Origin: Bacteroidota bacterium
Lineage (GTDB): Bacteria; Bacteroidota; Bacteroidia; Chitinophagales; Saprospiraceae
Assembly: GCA_018222965.1 (NCBI GenBank)
Contig: JAAEZH010000002.1
Span: forward strand, 98,636 to 137,158
Direction: 5' to 3'
Length of the DNA stretch: 38,523 nucleotides
Under the pieces are notes generated by a model. The model was not told where the DNA came from. It saw nothing but the letters and a program-made list of their open reading frames with translations, and did not search any database. Positions 8,801 through 17,105 of this stretch are shown here, piece by piece (within the stretch, counting starts at the first letter, position 1; every line of letters starts with the position of its first letter). A program made the translations under genes and the position numbers.

Positions 8801-10030
8801 CCAGCTAATGCCGGAAGGGTCGCCGGAGGAAGTGTATTCCAAATCAAAGAGCTCATTGCTACACACCTTCAGGTCGGTAGCTTCCAATGCATTAATCGAT
8901 AAGTCGACTTGCGTCGAAAAGGTGTCTTCACAAACCGAATTGGGTTCTACTATGAGGGTAACGGTATAAATGCCGGGTTCTGGAAAGGTGTATTCCGGAT
9001 TTTCCAGGAAAGAATTAGGGCCGGGATTCGTAGGATCGCCAAAGTCCCAGATAAATTCATCTGCATTGATGCTGTTGTTGAAGAAGCTGACTGTCAGTTC
9101 GTTACACTCATTCTCTGAATGTGCGAAAGCGGAAGTGGTTTCTCCGCAAACACCCACATTGTATTGGAAATCGCGTCGAGTGGTAGAGATCAGCTGGCCA
9201 TCCCGGTATTCTTCCACACAAACACCCACCACAAACTGGCCGATGGTATTGGGCAGGCCCTCGAGCAGTCCCGTTTCGGGATCAATGGTTAGTGGGGCAC
9301 CGCCGGGAGTACCGTTTAGCATATTGGTTTCATTGTAGGGGGGATCAATCCAGGTAATCTCATTGTAAGGCGGCGGATTCGGAGGAACAGGTTGAGGTAT
9401 TGATGGATTAGCGCCCTCCAGGGGGGTACACAATTTATAAACCAGGGAGTCGCCATCGCTATCAGTAGCGGAATGGTCGAAATTTATGGGTTCATTCACA
9501 CATATATAAATGGGCGGCCAGGTATTAAACTTGGCATTGCTGTTGCATTCTTGCAGGGCATCTTCAGAAATAAATGTACTGTAGGTAGCACCTGTATCCA
9601 GGGGGCCGACGATATTACTTATAGTTACATTTCGACAACAACGCTGGTAGGATAATATATAACCTCCCGGAATAGTCGGAAGATTAACTACAGCGGTATA
9701 GGTAGTCGTATGCACACAAACATTGGGAGGAACCACCAGACAATTGCTGGATAAGACCGGATCCAGGGTGTCATTTACCATTGGATCAAAGGGGATGCTG
9801 ATGGCATCGATCAGGTTATTGGTGGCACCGCTGAAAATCCCAATAGAAGCCGGATTGTCAAAAAAGGCCGCCGGATTGCCGTTGAAGCAATCCCTAAAAA
9901 TGGTCAGTGTAATTTCGTATTGATTATTTCCCAGGCAGGTATAGTTCATTTCTCCTCCAACAATATGGGTCGCCTGGAGGGTTGACAGACCTGAGAAAAA
10001 CAAGGTTAGGGCAAGTATTAGGTTTCTCAT
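5858..10030 (-). CDS. Large T9SS-exported surface protein with PKD and tandem 81-residue repeats
   Basis: The 1390-residue protein has a signal peptide (MRNLILALTLFFSGLSTLQA). The following HIVGGEMNYTCLGNNQYEI block is common at the start of gliding-motility-associated Bacteroidota surface proteins. A PKD-type domain (EFIWDFGDP, about 320-375) comes next, then Cys-rich regions. Five tandem repeats of exactly 81 residues cover 622-1026, each carrying the string GGDAVSW, and a divergent sixth reaches about 1109. A second PKD-like segment (YEWDFGP, near 1235) precedes a T9SS type A sorting tail (YPNPFDE... SGVYFISL, about 1312-1390). It is probably an extracellular adhesin or fibre; no catalytic motif is seen. 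The gene is monocistronic, with the fold-back repeat immediately beyond its stop. Confidence 0.9.
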   Translation of the reverse strand: MRNLILALTLFFSGLSTLQATHIVGGEMNYTCLGNNQYEITLTIFRDCFNGNPAAFFDNPASIGIFSGATNNLIDAISIPFDPMVNDTLDPVLSSNCLVVPPNVCVHTTTYTAVVNLPTIPGGYILSYQRCCRNVTISNIVGPLDTGATYSTFISEDALQECNSNAKFNTWPPIYICVNEPINFDHSATDSDGDSLVYKLCTPLEGANPSIPQPVPPNPPPYNEITWIDPPYNETNMLNGTPGGAPLTIDPETGLLEGLPNTIGQFVVGVCVEEYRDGQLISTTRRDFQYNVGVCGETTSAFAHSENECNELTVSFFNNSINADEFIWDFGDPTNPGPNSFLENPEYTFPEPGIYTVTLIVEPNSVCEDTFSTQVDLSINALEATDLKVCSNELFDLEYTSSGDPSGISWTNSDGDVINPMGISIQHDDCEPGVYEYIVSGICPDDSTTLLTDTAYITVITDDITPFFDVIEEPCLVDVVLDSACAEYIQVLGDIPVINPGDSGSVTVEVLQTTKMTCTSEEVTLDFNCACSIGDLIIETGECMDGFFMVTLDFEFENTTGQFQVLDQDGNDLGIFDYTDLPVEVGPFLGDPSLLYSLEVMDTQLPDCISTLEFEPVECVVACDASTNSPVCEGDTLELFEAGGDAVSWEWFSDGSAVFDDASLQNPTATNVSDGEVFSVVVTSASGLSDTCMTVASVFQAPVCSIEAATAICQGEPLPLTENGGDAVSWIWSSDGGASFDDTNIQSPTATSLTDGETISVEITDANGCTSICTFTITVFDIPACNAETDGPICIGEDLLLFETGGDAVSWTWSTDGGASIDDTGAQNPTASNVSDGETFTVEITDENGCTSSCELTAVVNDLPDCNAETDGPICAGSPLSLTENGGDAVSWQWSSDGGAVIDDVNAQNPTATEVSDGETFTVEVTDANGCVSSCEVTAVVFPLPNCEAGNDGPVCDGQPLPLFESGGDAVSWLWTSDGDAVLDDATAQNPMAENVSQGEIFTVEVTDENGCISSCSTTAEIFDQPDLDAINNGPICEGDILILEAEVAGGTEPYNYNWSHVNGFNSDNETVYIQGTSQLDAGTYELEITDANGCGAESSTEVVITSNLTSPGVIAADEYFCGPGYDPAPIYEISPVMGAIGPVTYFWMKKEGDGQWEVIPGATGLTYDPGPIYITTEFARCVVMDGCLVALESNTVIKAVGNEVDANPIGPASICLDEEGFYMVLPTPGATYEWDFGPNATPASSNNYWANVSFSSTGIQTITLTVSTPGCTASNFMQVYVSNSPVNCDPGIQSPSTEGINGEGVFKEHKMLVYPNPFDEVVHIRLEQILDNPGLIKLSDVNGRVLQMRTLESGEISLSLEMMDVPSGVYFISLEVPGWPVYHQRVIRR
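6953..8167 (-). repeat. Five tandem 243-bp coding repeats
   Basis: Units lie at 7925-8167, 7682-7924, 7439-7681, 7196-7438 and 6953-7195, each 81 codons with no length change. Conserved strings are GGDAVSW, SDG, DD, QNPTA and SDGE; later units share VTDANGC or VTDENGC. The first two units are the most diverged at the protein level and the central units the most alike. Such arrays in T9SS proteins usually form stacked Ig-like modules. Confidence 0.9.
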
Positions 10031-10193
10031 AAGGCGTGATTGGGTTTATTTACCTACAATTTCCTAATTAGATGCAATTAATCAAAGGAATGTGCCCGGG
10101 GATGAGAAGAAATGTATGGTTTGAGGCGGTTTTTGCTTGTTGGATGGTGAAATAGTGTAGTGGTGAAAGGTGAAATGGTTGTTTCGTTTTATT

Positions 10194-10227
10194 TACGTGC
10201 TACGTGCTACGTTTTGCGTGCTACGTA
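10194..10227. repeat. TACGTGC short repeats upstream of the DUF255 gene
   Basis: TACGTGC occurs twice in tandem at 10194-10207, then TACGT, then TGCGTGCTACGTA to 10227. The unit is partly self-complementary around ACGT. It lies about 60 bases upstream of the preferred ATG of the next gene. It could be simple slippage or a regulatory site. Confidence 0.5.
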
Positions 10228-10289
10228 TTTCATATCTGGCAAACTACGACCTAACCATTTCTTATCTTCATGCAAAATTTGAAAAGAAG

Positions 10290-12386
10290 ATGAGAATCCT
10301 TTTTGGAATAGTAGCTGTACTCTTATTAGGGGCTTGCGGAGACTCAAATGAGGTTGCGGAAAATAAGTATACAAATAAACTGGTAGATGAGCGGAGTCCT
10401 TACTTGCAACAGCATGCCCACAATCCGGTAAACTGGTATCCCTGGGGAGAGGAGGCATTGCAGAAAGCTCAGGAAGAAAATAAACTCCTGGTCATAAGTG
10501 TCGGTTACTCTGCCTGTCATTGGTGTCATGTAATGGAGCATGAGTCCTTTTCGGATACAGCAGTAGCCAACTTGATGAACGAGTATTTTGTGGCCATCAA
10601 AGTTGATCGGGAAGAACGACCAGACATAGATGATATTTATATGACAGCCTGCCACATGGCCGGACAGGGGAGCTGTGGTTGGCCACTTAATGCTTTTGCC
10701 CTGCCCGACGGCAAACCCATTTGGGCCGGCAGTTATTTTCCGCGCGACAACTGGATGGATATTTTGAAATACTTCCGGGATATTTATGAAAACGAGCCGG
10801 AAAAAGCCATTGGATTTGCCGAAGAACTCACTACAGGTCTGAAGGAAACCAGTATGATCGACTTGCATACCGGTGATTTTGATTTTGTCGATGCTGAGGT
10901 AGATTCCATCACACAAACCCTGCTTTCGCGAATTGATTTTCAGAAAGGCGGACGAAAAGGTCAACCCAAATTCCCGCTGCCCGTGGTCTATGAGTACTTG
11001 CTGAAGTACCATGGGTTAACAGGCGATACGGAAAGCCTGAAGGCTGTTGAAGTAACGCTGGATAATATTGCCATGGGCGGGATATACGATCAGCTGGGCG
11101 GGGGCTTTGCCCGGTATTCTACCGATGCGCTTTGGAAAGTGCCCCATTTTGAGAAAATGCTGTATGACAACGGGCAGTTGGTTAGTCTATACAGCCAGGC
11201 TTACCAATTGCTGCAAAAACCGCTTTACGAAAAGGCGGTAAAAGAAAGCCTTGAGTTTGTGGAGAGAGAGCTACAGGCGCCTGATGGCGGATTTTATTCC
11301 TCGCTTGATGCCGACAGTGAAGGCCGGGAAGGAGCTTATTACATCTGGGAAAAACCAGTGATAGATTCCATTTTAGCAAATGAAAAACAGTCGGAAGTCT
11401 TTGCAGATTATTACGAAATCAGGGAACGCGGCAACTGGGAAGAAGGAGAAAACATCCTCTTTCGACGAAAGTCGCTGGAAGAAGTAGCAAGCAACAACGA
11501 CCTGAGCGAAAGTGAGGTTGCCACGATGATTGATGAGGCCCGCGAAAAACTGCACGAGGCTCGCCAACAACGCGAACGTCCGGGCCTGGATGATAAAATT
11601 TTGGCTTCCTGGAACGGACTCATGTTAAAAGGATATATTGATGCTTACCGGGCCTTTGGGGAGGACTCTTATCTGGAAACCGCCCTCAAAACCGCCCGGT
11701 TCCTGGCGAGCGAAATGATGGATGAAGACCATCGACTGGTCAGACACCACGGATCAGATATCAATGCGTTTTTAGATGATTATGCCTTTGTCGCTCAGGC
11801 ATTTGGAGCTCTGTATGAAGTAACTTTCGACCAGCAATGGCTGGATCATGCGAAAGGACTTACTGCTTATGCTGTTGCACATTTTCAGGATCCGGAATCA
11901 GGCATGTTTTATTACACATCGGATTTGGATGAGGCGCTGGTTGCCCGGAAAATGGAACTGCACGATAATGTGATTCCCGCCTCCAATTCGGCTTTTAATC
12001 GGAATCTGTTTTACCTGGGCAGTATGTATTCAAATGCGGATTGGGTGGAAACGAGTAAAACAAATTTACTCAGTATGTGGAAGGAAGCTGCGGCCTCTGA
12101 TTTTGCCGATGCCTATTCCAATTGGGGACAATTGTATCTCGAACAACTCTATGCTCCCTACGAAATTGCCATCGTAGGCCCTGAAGCTGGAAAATTGCGA
12201 GATGCTATGATGGCCAACTTCTTGCCCAATGCGCATTTCCTGGGCGGAACTTCAGAAGGAGAATTAGAGCTCCTAAAAGATAAACTAGTTGATAGTGAGA
12301 CGTTTATATACGTTTGCCAAAATAAAGTTTGTAAGCTGCCTGTTCAGGAGGTGGCTGCAGCACTGCCATTAATGGAAAATCAGTAA
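10290..12386 (+). CDS. DUF255 thioredoxin-domain lipoprotein (YyaL/SSP411 family)
   Basis: I chose the ATG at 10290 because it gives a clean lipoprotein signal (LLLGAC, Cys16). The upstream frame from 10170 adds an implausible leader built on the TACGTGC repeats. The 698-residue protein has the N-terminal DUF255 thioredoxin-like domain: [18 protein letters not shown] and [14 protein letters not shown] with Cys76 and Cys79, then [10 protein letters not shown] and GWPLNAF. The remainder (about 190-698) matches the alpha-helical six-hairpin glycosidase-like region of the family. The family's exact reaction is not settled. A membrane-anchored periplasmic role in redox or carbohydrate handling is inference. 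The TPR lipoprotein gene follows 34 bases later. Confidence 0.9.
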   Translation: MRILFGIVAVLLLGACGDSNEVAENKYTNKLVDERSPYLQQHAHNPVNWYPWGEEALQKAQEENKLLVISVGYSACHWCHVMEHESFSDTAVANLMNEYFVAIKVDREERPDIDDIYMTACHMAGQGSCGWPLNAFALPDGKPIWAGSYFPRDNWMDILKYFRDIYENEPEKAIGFAEELTTGLKETSMIDLHTGDFDFVDAEVDSITQTLLSRIDFQKGGRKGQPKFPLPVVYEYLLKYHGLTGDTESLKAVEVTLDNIAMGGIYDQLGGGFARYSTDALWKVPHFEKMLYDNGQLVSLYSQAYQLLQKPLYEKAVKESLEFVERELQAPDGGFYSSLDADSEGREGAYYIWEKPVIDSILANEKQSEVFADYYEIRERGNWEEGENILFRRKSLEEVASNNDLSESEVATMIDEAREKLHEARQQRERPGLDDKILASWNGLMLKGYIDAYRAFGEDSYLETALKTARFLASEMMDEDHRLVRHHGSDINAFLDDYAFVAQAFGALYEVTFDQQWLDHAKGLTAYAVAHFQDPESGMFYYTSDLDEALVARKMELHDNVIPASNSAFNRNLFYLGSMYSNADWVETSKTNLLSMWKEAAASDFADAYSNWGQLYLEQLYAPYEIAIVGPEAGKLRDAMMANFLPNAHFLGGTSEGELELLKDKLVDSETFIYVCQNKVCKLPVQEVAAALPLMENQ

Positions 12387-12420
12387 ATCTTGCTAAATTA
12401 GCATTAGAAAAAAGAACACC

Positions 12421-13335
12421 ATGCGGAACCTTCCCATTATCTTTACAATGCTTGTTGGTTTATTTCTGGTTTCCTGCCAGGAAGAAACAAATTCTGATCT
12501 GGAAGCTTTAAAAGCGCTGGAGGCTGCCATTGAAAGCGACACGCCTACGGAAGCTCAAATTGAGGAGTTGTCTGCCAAGTACATGGCTTATGCTGAAAAG
12601 CATCCGGAAGATCATGATTCCAACAGCAAACACCTTCAGACATTAGCTCGGATCCAATTTGAGCAGGGCCGGTTTTCCGGGGCTGTTAAATTACTTAAGG
12701 AGGCACTCCGAGATCATTATGTGGCGGAAAGAGCTGCAGCCCAAATGCAATTTATGGCGACGATCTACAAGGATCACATGAACAATCCGGTAGTAGGCAA
12801 TAGCGCTTATTGGGCGTTTACCGAAGCCTTTTCGGACCATTCCATGAAGCAGAAAATACAGGATAGTCTTTTAGTAAATTATCCGGGTATACCCTCTACC
12901 CTGGACAGCCTGCGTGCGCAACTCTATGATGAGGAAAATGCCCGCATCGATTATTCGAAAGCCAATCAGTTTATTGATGTATCAGAAGTCTACGCTTTAG
13001 CGATGCCGGACAATCCCGAAAGTGCAGGGATGATTGCAGAAGCTGCGAAAGTGGCAGGCTATGTAAATGCACACGGCCGGGCATTGGATTTATACAATTG
13101 GGTTTATACCCGTTATCCGGATCATCCGAAAGCCGGACAATCCCTATTTATGATGGGCTTTATTCACGATAACGAGGAAGAGTATCGGGATAAGGATAAG
13201 GCCAAAGAGTTGTATGAGAAATTCATTGCCAATTATCCCGAAGATGATTTTGCCGATGATGCAACTTTTCTCCTGCAAAATCTGAATAAATCAGACGAGG
13301 AGATTCTCAATGCTTTTGAAGGAGAGGGGGAGTAA
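12421..13335 (+). CDS. TPR-repeat lipoprotein
   Basis: The 304-residue protein has a lipobox at Cys19 (LFLVSC). The mature part is alpha-helical with tetratricopeptide-like units: one around 55-110 (ARIQFEQGRFSGAVKLLKEAL) and another at about 205-280 (ALDLYNWVYTRYPDHPKAGQ, KAKELYEKFIANYPEDDFA), the latter resembling YbgF/BamD-type repeats. It probably scaffolds protein complexes in the periplasm or outer membrane. It lies 34 bases after the DUF255 gene in the same direction, so cotranscription is likely. Its last codons (EGEGE) are written in GGGGGAG-type sequence resembling the fold-back repeat arm, so the repeat may have fused with the 3' end. Confidence 0.85.
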   Translation: MRNLPIIFTMLVGLFLVSCQEETNSDLEALKALEAAIESDTPTEAQIEELSAKYMAYAEKHPEDHDSNSKHLQTLARIQFEQGRFSGAVKLLKEALRDHYVAERAAAQMQFMATIYKDHMNNPVVGNSAYWAFTEAFSDHSMKQKIQDSLLVNYPGIPSTLDSLRAQLYDEENARIDYSKANQFIDVSEVYALAMPDNPESAGMIAEAAKVAGYVNAHGRALDLYNWVYTRYPDHPKAGQSLFMMGFIHDNEEEYRDKDKAKELYEKFIANYPEDDFADDATFLLQNLNKSDEEILNAFEGEGE

Positions 13336-13365
13336 TTTTATTCGCTTCTCTGCGAATTGTTTTGG

Positions 13366-13595
13366 CCAGCTATCCGCCAGCGGCGGAGGTAGCGGGGAGA
13401 TGAATTTCGACGGACTTAAAAACACGTCTCCTTTACTCGCCCCTTGGCGAGTAGGAATAATAATCATTTTCTGGTGATGCAGGATGCTTCTCCCCGCAAC
13501 ATTCGCGTAAGCGGAGGGCGCAACTCCCCAGACTGACCTCCGGTAAGTCACTCCCCCGACGAGAGCCGACGAAGGAGGCGCGAGAAGAACTCCCC
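13366..13595. repeat. Fold-back repeat family 1, copy B (left arm missing)
   Basis: From about 13366 the sequence follows copy A: hairpin TCCGCC/GGCGGA, then GGTAGCGGGGAGATGA, hairpin TACTCGCC/GGCGAGTA at 13434-13453, and a right arm at 13551-13595 matching copy A at 41 of 45 positions. The left 45-base arm is absent or unrecognisable. The right end reaches the last base of the Spo0M-like gene's stop codon. Loop and stem bases differ from copy A while pairing is kept. Confidence 0.75.
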
Positions 13596-14059
13596 TAACT
13601 AATAGAAATAATTTGCTTATCAAACGGATTGAGCGCTACGCCCTTCACCAGGGCTTCCGCCTCAATACGGTATTCTGATTTGACCCCTTCCATCCATTTC
13701 ATGGCTTTAAGGAGGCCTCCGTTTAGTGGATTTCTTTTGCCCCAGTCATCCATATCCGAGCGAACCAAATTGAATGGGAGGCTAAAGTTGAGTTCAACTG
13801 TGCCGTTTGCAGGCACCTGAATCGATTTTTCTATCGTGATTTCTCCGAGTTTGTATTCATCGACCAGTTTGTCTTTGCGGCGGCCGCGGGCATAGCGCTC
13901 CACCATCACGATCCGGATTTCCTTTACTTCATGCGCTTCGATGGATTGTAAGCGTACACGTCCGTTTAGCTGTCCGTCAGACTCAAATATCTCTTCGGGT
14001 AAAAGCAATTCGAGTTTTACGCCTTCGATTCCCAGCCATTTTTTTACGCGCTTCAGCAT
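13595..14059 (-). CDS. Spo0M-like (arrestin-fold) protein
   Basis: The 154-residue protein starts MLKRVKKWLGIEGVKLEL, followed by a beta-rich arrangement typical of the Spo0M family of arrestin-like domains. Visible elements are LNGRVRLQS.EAHEVKEIRIVMVERY, KLGEITIEKSIQVPANGTVELNFSLPF, and a late EYRIEAEALVKGVALNPFDKQ strand pair. It has no signal peptide, so it is cytoplasmic. In Bacillus, Spo0M affects sporulation and cytoskeleton-related processes; the role in Bacteroidota is unknown. It is shorter than Bacillus Spo0M, close to a single-module version. The stop codon abuts repeat copy B. Confidence 0.7.
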   Translation of the reverse strand: MLKRVKKWLGIEGVKLELLLPEEIFESDGQLNGRVRLQSIEAHEVKEIRIVMVERYARGRRKDKLVDEYKLGEITIEKSIQVPANGTVELNFSLPFNLVRSDMDDWGKRNPLNGGLLKAMKWMEGVKSEYRIEAEALVKGVALNPFDKQIISIS

Positions 14060-14156
14060 ATTATTTGATTATTGAGGATGAAACCTTTCATCCACTACTA
14101 ATATAAAGCGAAAAAGAGTCGACGGGTTCCCAATATTCTATGAATGACGAGGAATA

Positions 14157-14639
14157 TTAGATGAAGCGACGGTGCCAGCTTTTGGCAACAGGCTTTTGCC
14201 AGTCCTGTTCAAAGGCTTTCTTGGTATTTACCAGATTGTCAAACACGAGCGTGTTTTCGTTGATGTCTCCGGCATCGTAGGCGGCTTTAAATCCCTGCAT
14301 ATCTACTGAGCGGATTTCTCCTTCATTAGTCAGGTAGGTGAATGTGGTTCTGTCAAAAAGATTGACGCTAAATTCTGATTCCAGTTCTTGCAAAAAACGC
14401 ACCGAGGAATCAATGGAGCAACCACTGGCTCCTGCCTGGGTCTCATCCACCATTAAAACGACAAAGCGGTTGTGCCATACTTTTGCCATCGCCTTCAGCG
14501 CCCTGTTGTGGCTGACCCATTGTTGAGCAAAAGTCCCTAGCTTTTCATTCATTGCCTCGGTTTCGGCATCACTCAATGGACGATTGATCTGATAGATCCA
14601 AACCCGGCTTTCAGGCGCCAATGTATCGTAACTTACCAT
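14157..14639 (-). CDS. Conserved Bacteroidota protein, often mislabelled ABC transporter ATPase
   Basis: The 160-residue cytoplasmic protein resembles a small family widespread in Bacteroidota. Recognisable features are SRVWIYQINRPL near the N-terminus, NRFVVLMVDETQAGASGCSIDSS in the middle with a conserved GCSID, FLQELE, NTLVFDNLVN and a terminal WHRRF. Database entries often carry the name ABC transporter ATPase, but no Walker A, signature or Walker B motif is present and the length rules it out. Function unknown. It lies 88 bases downstream of the Fe-S oxidoreductase gene on the same strand and may be the last gene of that unit. Confidence 0.75.
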   Translation of the reverse strand: MVSYDTLAPESRVWIYQINRPLSDAETEAMNEKLGTFAQQWVSHNRALKAMAKVWHNRFVVLMVDETQAGASGCSIDSSVRFLQELESEFSVNLFDRTTFTYLTNEGEIRSVDMQGFKAAYDAGDINENTLVFDNLVNTKKAFEQDWQKPVAKSWHRRFI

Positions 14640-14649
14640 GGGTTTTTAT

Positions 14650-14742
14650 CGTTTAATACGTTTGATGCGTTTAAATAGTTTTATACGGCCGTATTAAACG
14701 TGTAAAACGAATCAAACGAATAATTCGTTACAACGAATTATT
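14650..14742. other. Palindrome-dense spacer
   Basis: Between the Fe-S protein gene and the small conserved gene lie inverted repeats CGTTTAATACG (14650-14660) and CGTATTAAACG (14690-14700), a palindrome ATACGGCCGTAT (14683-14694), CGTTTGAT/ATCAAACG (14660-14667 and 14711-14718), and AATAATTCGT/ACGAATTATT (14719-14742). The last hairpin spans the stop codon of the Fe-S protein gene. No T-run follows, so it is not a classical terminator. Confidence 0.5.
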
Positions 14743-15522
14743 ATTCACAATCAACTCTGCCAGGTCGTATACCATAATCTGTTCTTCCTTCTCTGCGGCA
14801 GATACGCCGTCGCTCATCATGGTCAGGCAAAACGGACAATTAGCCGCAATGATATCAGCACCTGTGGCCAGAGCTTCTTCGGTGCGCTCGGTATTAATGC
14901 GTTTGTCACCGGGTTCGTCTTCTTTAAACATTTGAGCGCCACCAGCGCCGCAGCAAAGACCTCTTTTTCCGTGTCTGGCCATCTCCACCAGGTCGTTGTC
15001 AAGTTGCTTTAAGACAGCTCGAGGGGCCTCATACACATCGTTGGCCCGTCCTAGATAGCAGGAGTCGTGGTAGGTGATGCGTTTGCCCTCGAAAGCACCG
15101 CCTTCTTTCATTTTCAGCTTGCCTTCTTCAATCAGCTTTTGAATAAACTGGGTGTGATGTACTACATCGTAATTCCCTCCCAGCTCCGGATATTCGTTTT
15201 TCAGAATATTGAAACAGTGTGGACAGGTCGTTACGATCTTCTGCACATTGTACATCTTCAGCGTCTCGATGTTTTGCAGGGCCGTCATTTGAAAAACAAA
15301 CTCATTGCCAGCCCGGCGGGCCGGATCACCCGTACAACTTTCGTCTTTTCCCAGAATGGCATAATCTACGCCGGCTTCCTGAAGGATCTTGCAAAACGCC
15401 ATCGTAACTTTCTGGGCGCGTGCATCAAAACTGCCGGCACAGCCTACCCAAAACAGGATTTCAGGCTCCTTTCCCTGGGCGGCCAGATCGGCCATGATTG
15501 GTATATTTAGCTTATCGGACAT
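14728..15522 (-). CDS. Fe-S oxidoreductase with two CCG domains (HdrB-like)
   Basis: The 264-residue protein carries two cysteine-rich CCG-type modules as in the heterodisulfide reductase B / glycolate oxidase iron-sulfur family. The first has Cys28 (VGCAGSFD), Cys63 and CPHC (Cys100, Cys103). The second has Cys155 (DSCYLGR), the CCG pair (Cys190, Cys191) and CPFC (Cys229, Cys232). It starts 28 bases after the membrane Fe-S gene on the same strand, so the two form an operon. They probably make an electron-transfer module in which the membrane partner exchanges electrons with quinone and this subunit with a soluble donor or acceptor. The physiological substrate is unknown. Confidence 0.9.
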   Translation of the reverse strand: MSDKLNIPIMADLAAQGKEPEILFWVGCAGSFDARAQKVTMAFCKILQEAGVDYAILGKDESCTGDPARRAGNEFVFQMTALQNIETLKMYNVQKIVTTCPHCFNILKNEYPELGGNYDVVHHTQFIQKLIEEGKLKMKEGGAFEGKRITYHDSCYLGRANDVYEAPRAVLKQLDNDLVEMARHGKRGLCCGAGGAQMFKEDEPGDKRINTERTEEALATGADIIAANCPFCLTMMSDGVSAAEKEEQIMVYDLAELIVNNNSL

Positions 15523-15550
15523 GTATCTTTCTTTTAGGAGTTGTCAGTTC

Positions 15551-16924
15551 TTAGGATTTTTCCATGGCGTCTTTCGCCCACTTGTCCCGGTCGTCGGGCA
15601 TCTGCCAAACGGCGCCGGTGTTTTCAATGCTGTTAAACATCGGCAACCAGTCTGATGGGCCGGCCGATTCGGTCAGCAATTCATAGCGACGCAACTTGAG
15701 GATCGGCTCCAGCGGATTGATCAGCACCGGACAAGCCTCCACACAGGCATTACAAGTAGTACAGGCGTGGATTTCCTCGCGGCTGATGTAATCAAACAGG
15801 CTTTTTCCATCGTCGAAGTTTTCGCGGCTCAGCTTTACGCCTTCGCCTTTGGCATCCTCCCGGATGAATTCCGGGTTGCCGCTGCGTACTTTTTCGCCGA
15901 CTTCTTCTGCCCGGTCCCGGATATCCATCAGGATTTTTCGGGGAGATAGTTTTTTGCCGGTGATGTTGGCCGGGCATTCGGAAGTACAGCGGCCACATTC
16001 GGTACAGCTGTAAGCATCCATGACATTCTTCCAACTTAAATTGGTGACATCATTGGACCCGAAAGTGGGCAATTCTTCGTCCATCGGCGCTTCCGCGAAT
16101 GCGGCCTCCGGATCCATCATGCTTTTTACCTCATCCATGATAGCCGGCATGTTTTGCATTTTGCCTTTCGGCGAAAGCCGCGCATAGTACGTATTGGGGA
16201 AAGCAAGGAAAATGTGTAAATGCTTGGACTTAGGCAGGTAATTCAGGAAAACCAACACCATGGCCAGGTGCAGCCACCAGCCAAATCGTTCGACCACCAC
16301 CAGCGACTCTTGTTCCAGTCCGCCAAAGAGCGCAGGTCCGAGCCAGGAGCTTACCGCCAGGGTGCCTGTGGAAGGGTAGTGGGCCGGGTCGAGTTTCTGC
16401 AGGAGTACATCGGCACCATTCATGCTGAAAATCCCAACCAGGAGAATAAATTCAAAAATCAGGATCAGGTTGCCGTCCAACTTGGGCCATCCTTTCATTT
16501 CCGGTTTGTGAAAACGCGGCAGCCTGAGCATATTTCGCCGCCAAAGGAAAATGATCGTAGCCACAAAAGCCAGGAGGGACAGTACTTCAATGAAATTGAT
16601 GACAAAGGTGTAAAAACCACCGAGATAGGGGGCGAAAAAGCGGTGATTGCCGGAAACTCCGTCAATCACTATCTCTATGAGCTCTACCTGGGTAAGGAGG
16701 AAAGCCGCATAAATGAAAAAGTGAAAGAGGGCCGGAATCCAGCGCTTAAACATTTTTTTCTGTCCGAATGCTACAAGCAGCACATTTCGCCAGCGAGCAC
16801 CGGAATCTCCGCTTATGGTCTCGGGTTCGCCCAGCATGATGTTTTGCCGGATCTTTAAAAATTGCCAGGCGGCAAAGGCAAAAGCCCCGCCAAATATGAC
16901 GATGAACGCAATTTGTTGAATCAT
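15551..16924 (-). CDS. Membrane-bound 4Fe-4S electron-transfer protein
   Basis: I place the start at the ATG at 16924 (MIQQIAF, 457 residues). The longer frame begins with TTG at 16963, inside a TATATTTT sequence that fits a -7 box (16953-16960). The N-terminal part (about 1-230) has several hydrophobic helices as in NarI/HdrE-type cytochrome or quinone-interacting subunits. The C-terminal part has two 4Fe-4S motifs, CTECGRCTSECP (about 306-317) and CTTCNACVEACP (about 386-397). It is cotranscribed with the CCG-domain protein. It likely mediates quinone-linked electron transfer at the inner membrane. The word GCCTTTCGGCGAAAGCC lies in codons for LSPKG. Confidence 0.88.
   Translation of the reverse strand: MIQQIAFIVIFGGAFAFAAWQFLKIRQNIMLGEPETISGDSGARWRNVLLVAFGQKKMFKRWIPALFHFFIYAAFLLTQVELIEIVIDGVSGNHRFFAPYLGGFYTFVINFIEVLSLLAFVATIIFLWRRNMLRLPRFHKPEMKGWPKLDGNLILIFEFILLVGIFSMNGADVLLQKLDPAHYPSTGTLAVSSWLGPALFGGLEQESLVVVERFGWWLHLAMVLVFLNYLPKSKHLHIFLAFPNTYYARLSPKGKMQNMPAIMDEVKSMMDPEAAFAEAPMDEELPTFGSNDVTNLSWKNVMDAYSCTECGRCTSECPANITGKKLSPRKILMDIRDRAEEVGEKVRSGNPEFIREDAKGEGVKLSRENFDDGKSLFDYISREEIHACTTCNACVEACPVLINPLEPILKLRRYELLTESAGPSDWLPMFNSIENTGAVWQMPDDRDKWAKDAMEKS
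16163..16179 (+). repeat. Palindromic word, copy 2 (GCCTTTCGGCGAAAGCC)
   Basis: Part of the 19-base exact string TTGCCTTTCGGCGAAAGCC, also found at 28944 and 37330. Here it is read on the minus strand as LSPKG inside the membrane Fe-S gene. Confidence 0.75.
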
Positions 16925-17077
16925 ATAGTTCTCGTTTTGCGAATTTTCGCTGAAAATATACAAAGAAGTTGATTAAAAATACCGGATGAGATTCTTAATC
17001 AACTTCAGGGGAAATGGTAAAGGCCATAACCTGAAGGGAAATATAGGGAAAAGCCCGGCACCGAACCGCCTTTTTTG

Positions 17078-17085
17078 TAAGTTTG
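17078..17085 (+). promoter_or_regulatory. -7 promoter box TAAGTTTG
   Basis: TAAGTTTG matches the Bacteroidota TAnnTTTG box and lies 20 bases before the phosphoribosyltransferase ATG. No TTG is present at the expected -33 position, so the promoter is only half supported. Confidence 0.4.
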
Positions 17086-17105
17086 CGAAGCAAAAGGGCT
17101 GATTC

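Noticed and set aside
14157-14639. ABC transporter ATPase label
   Set aside because: No Walker A, signature or Walker B motif and only 160 residues; the name appears to be a database error.
16925-16963. Upstream TTG start for the membrane Fe-S gene
   Set aside because: The TTG lies beside the probable -7 box, and the ATG at 16924 starts directly with the first membrane segment.
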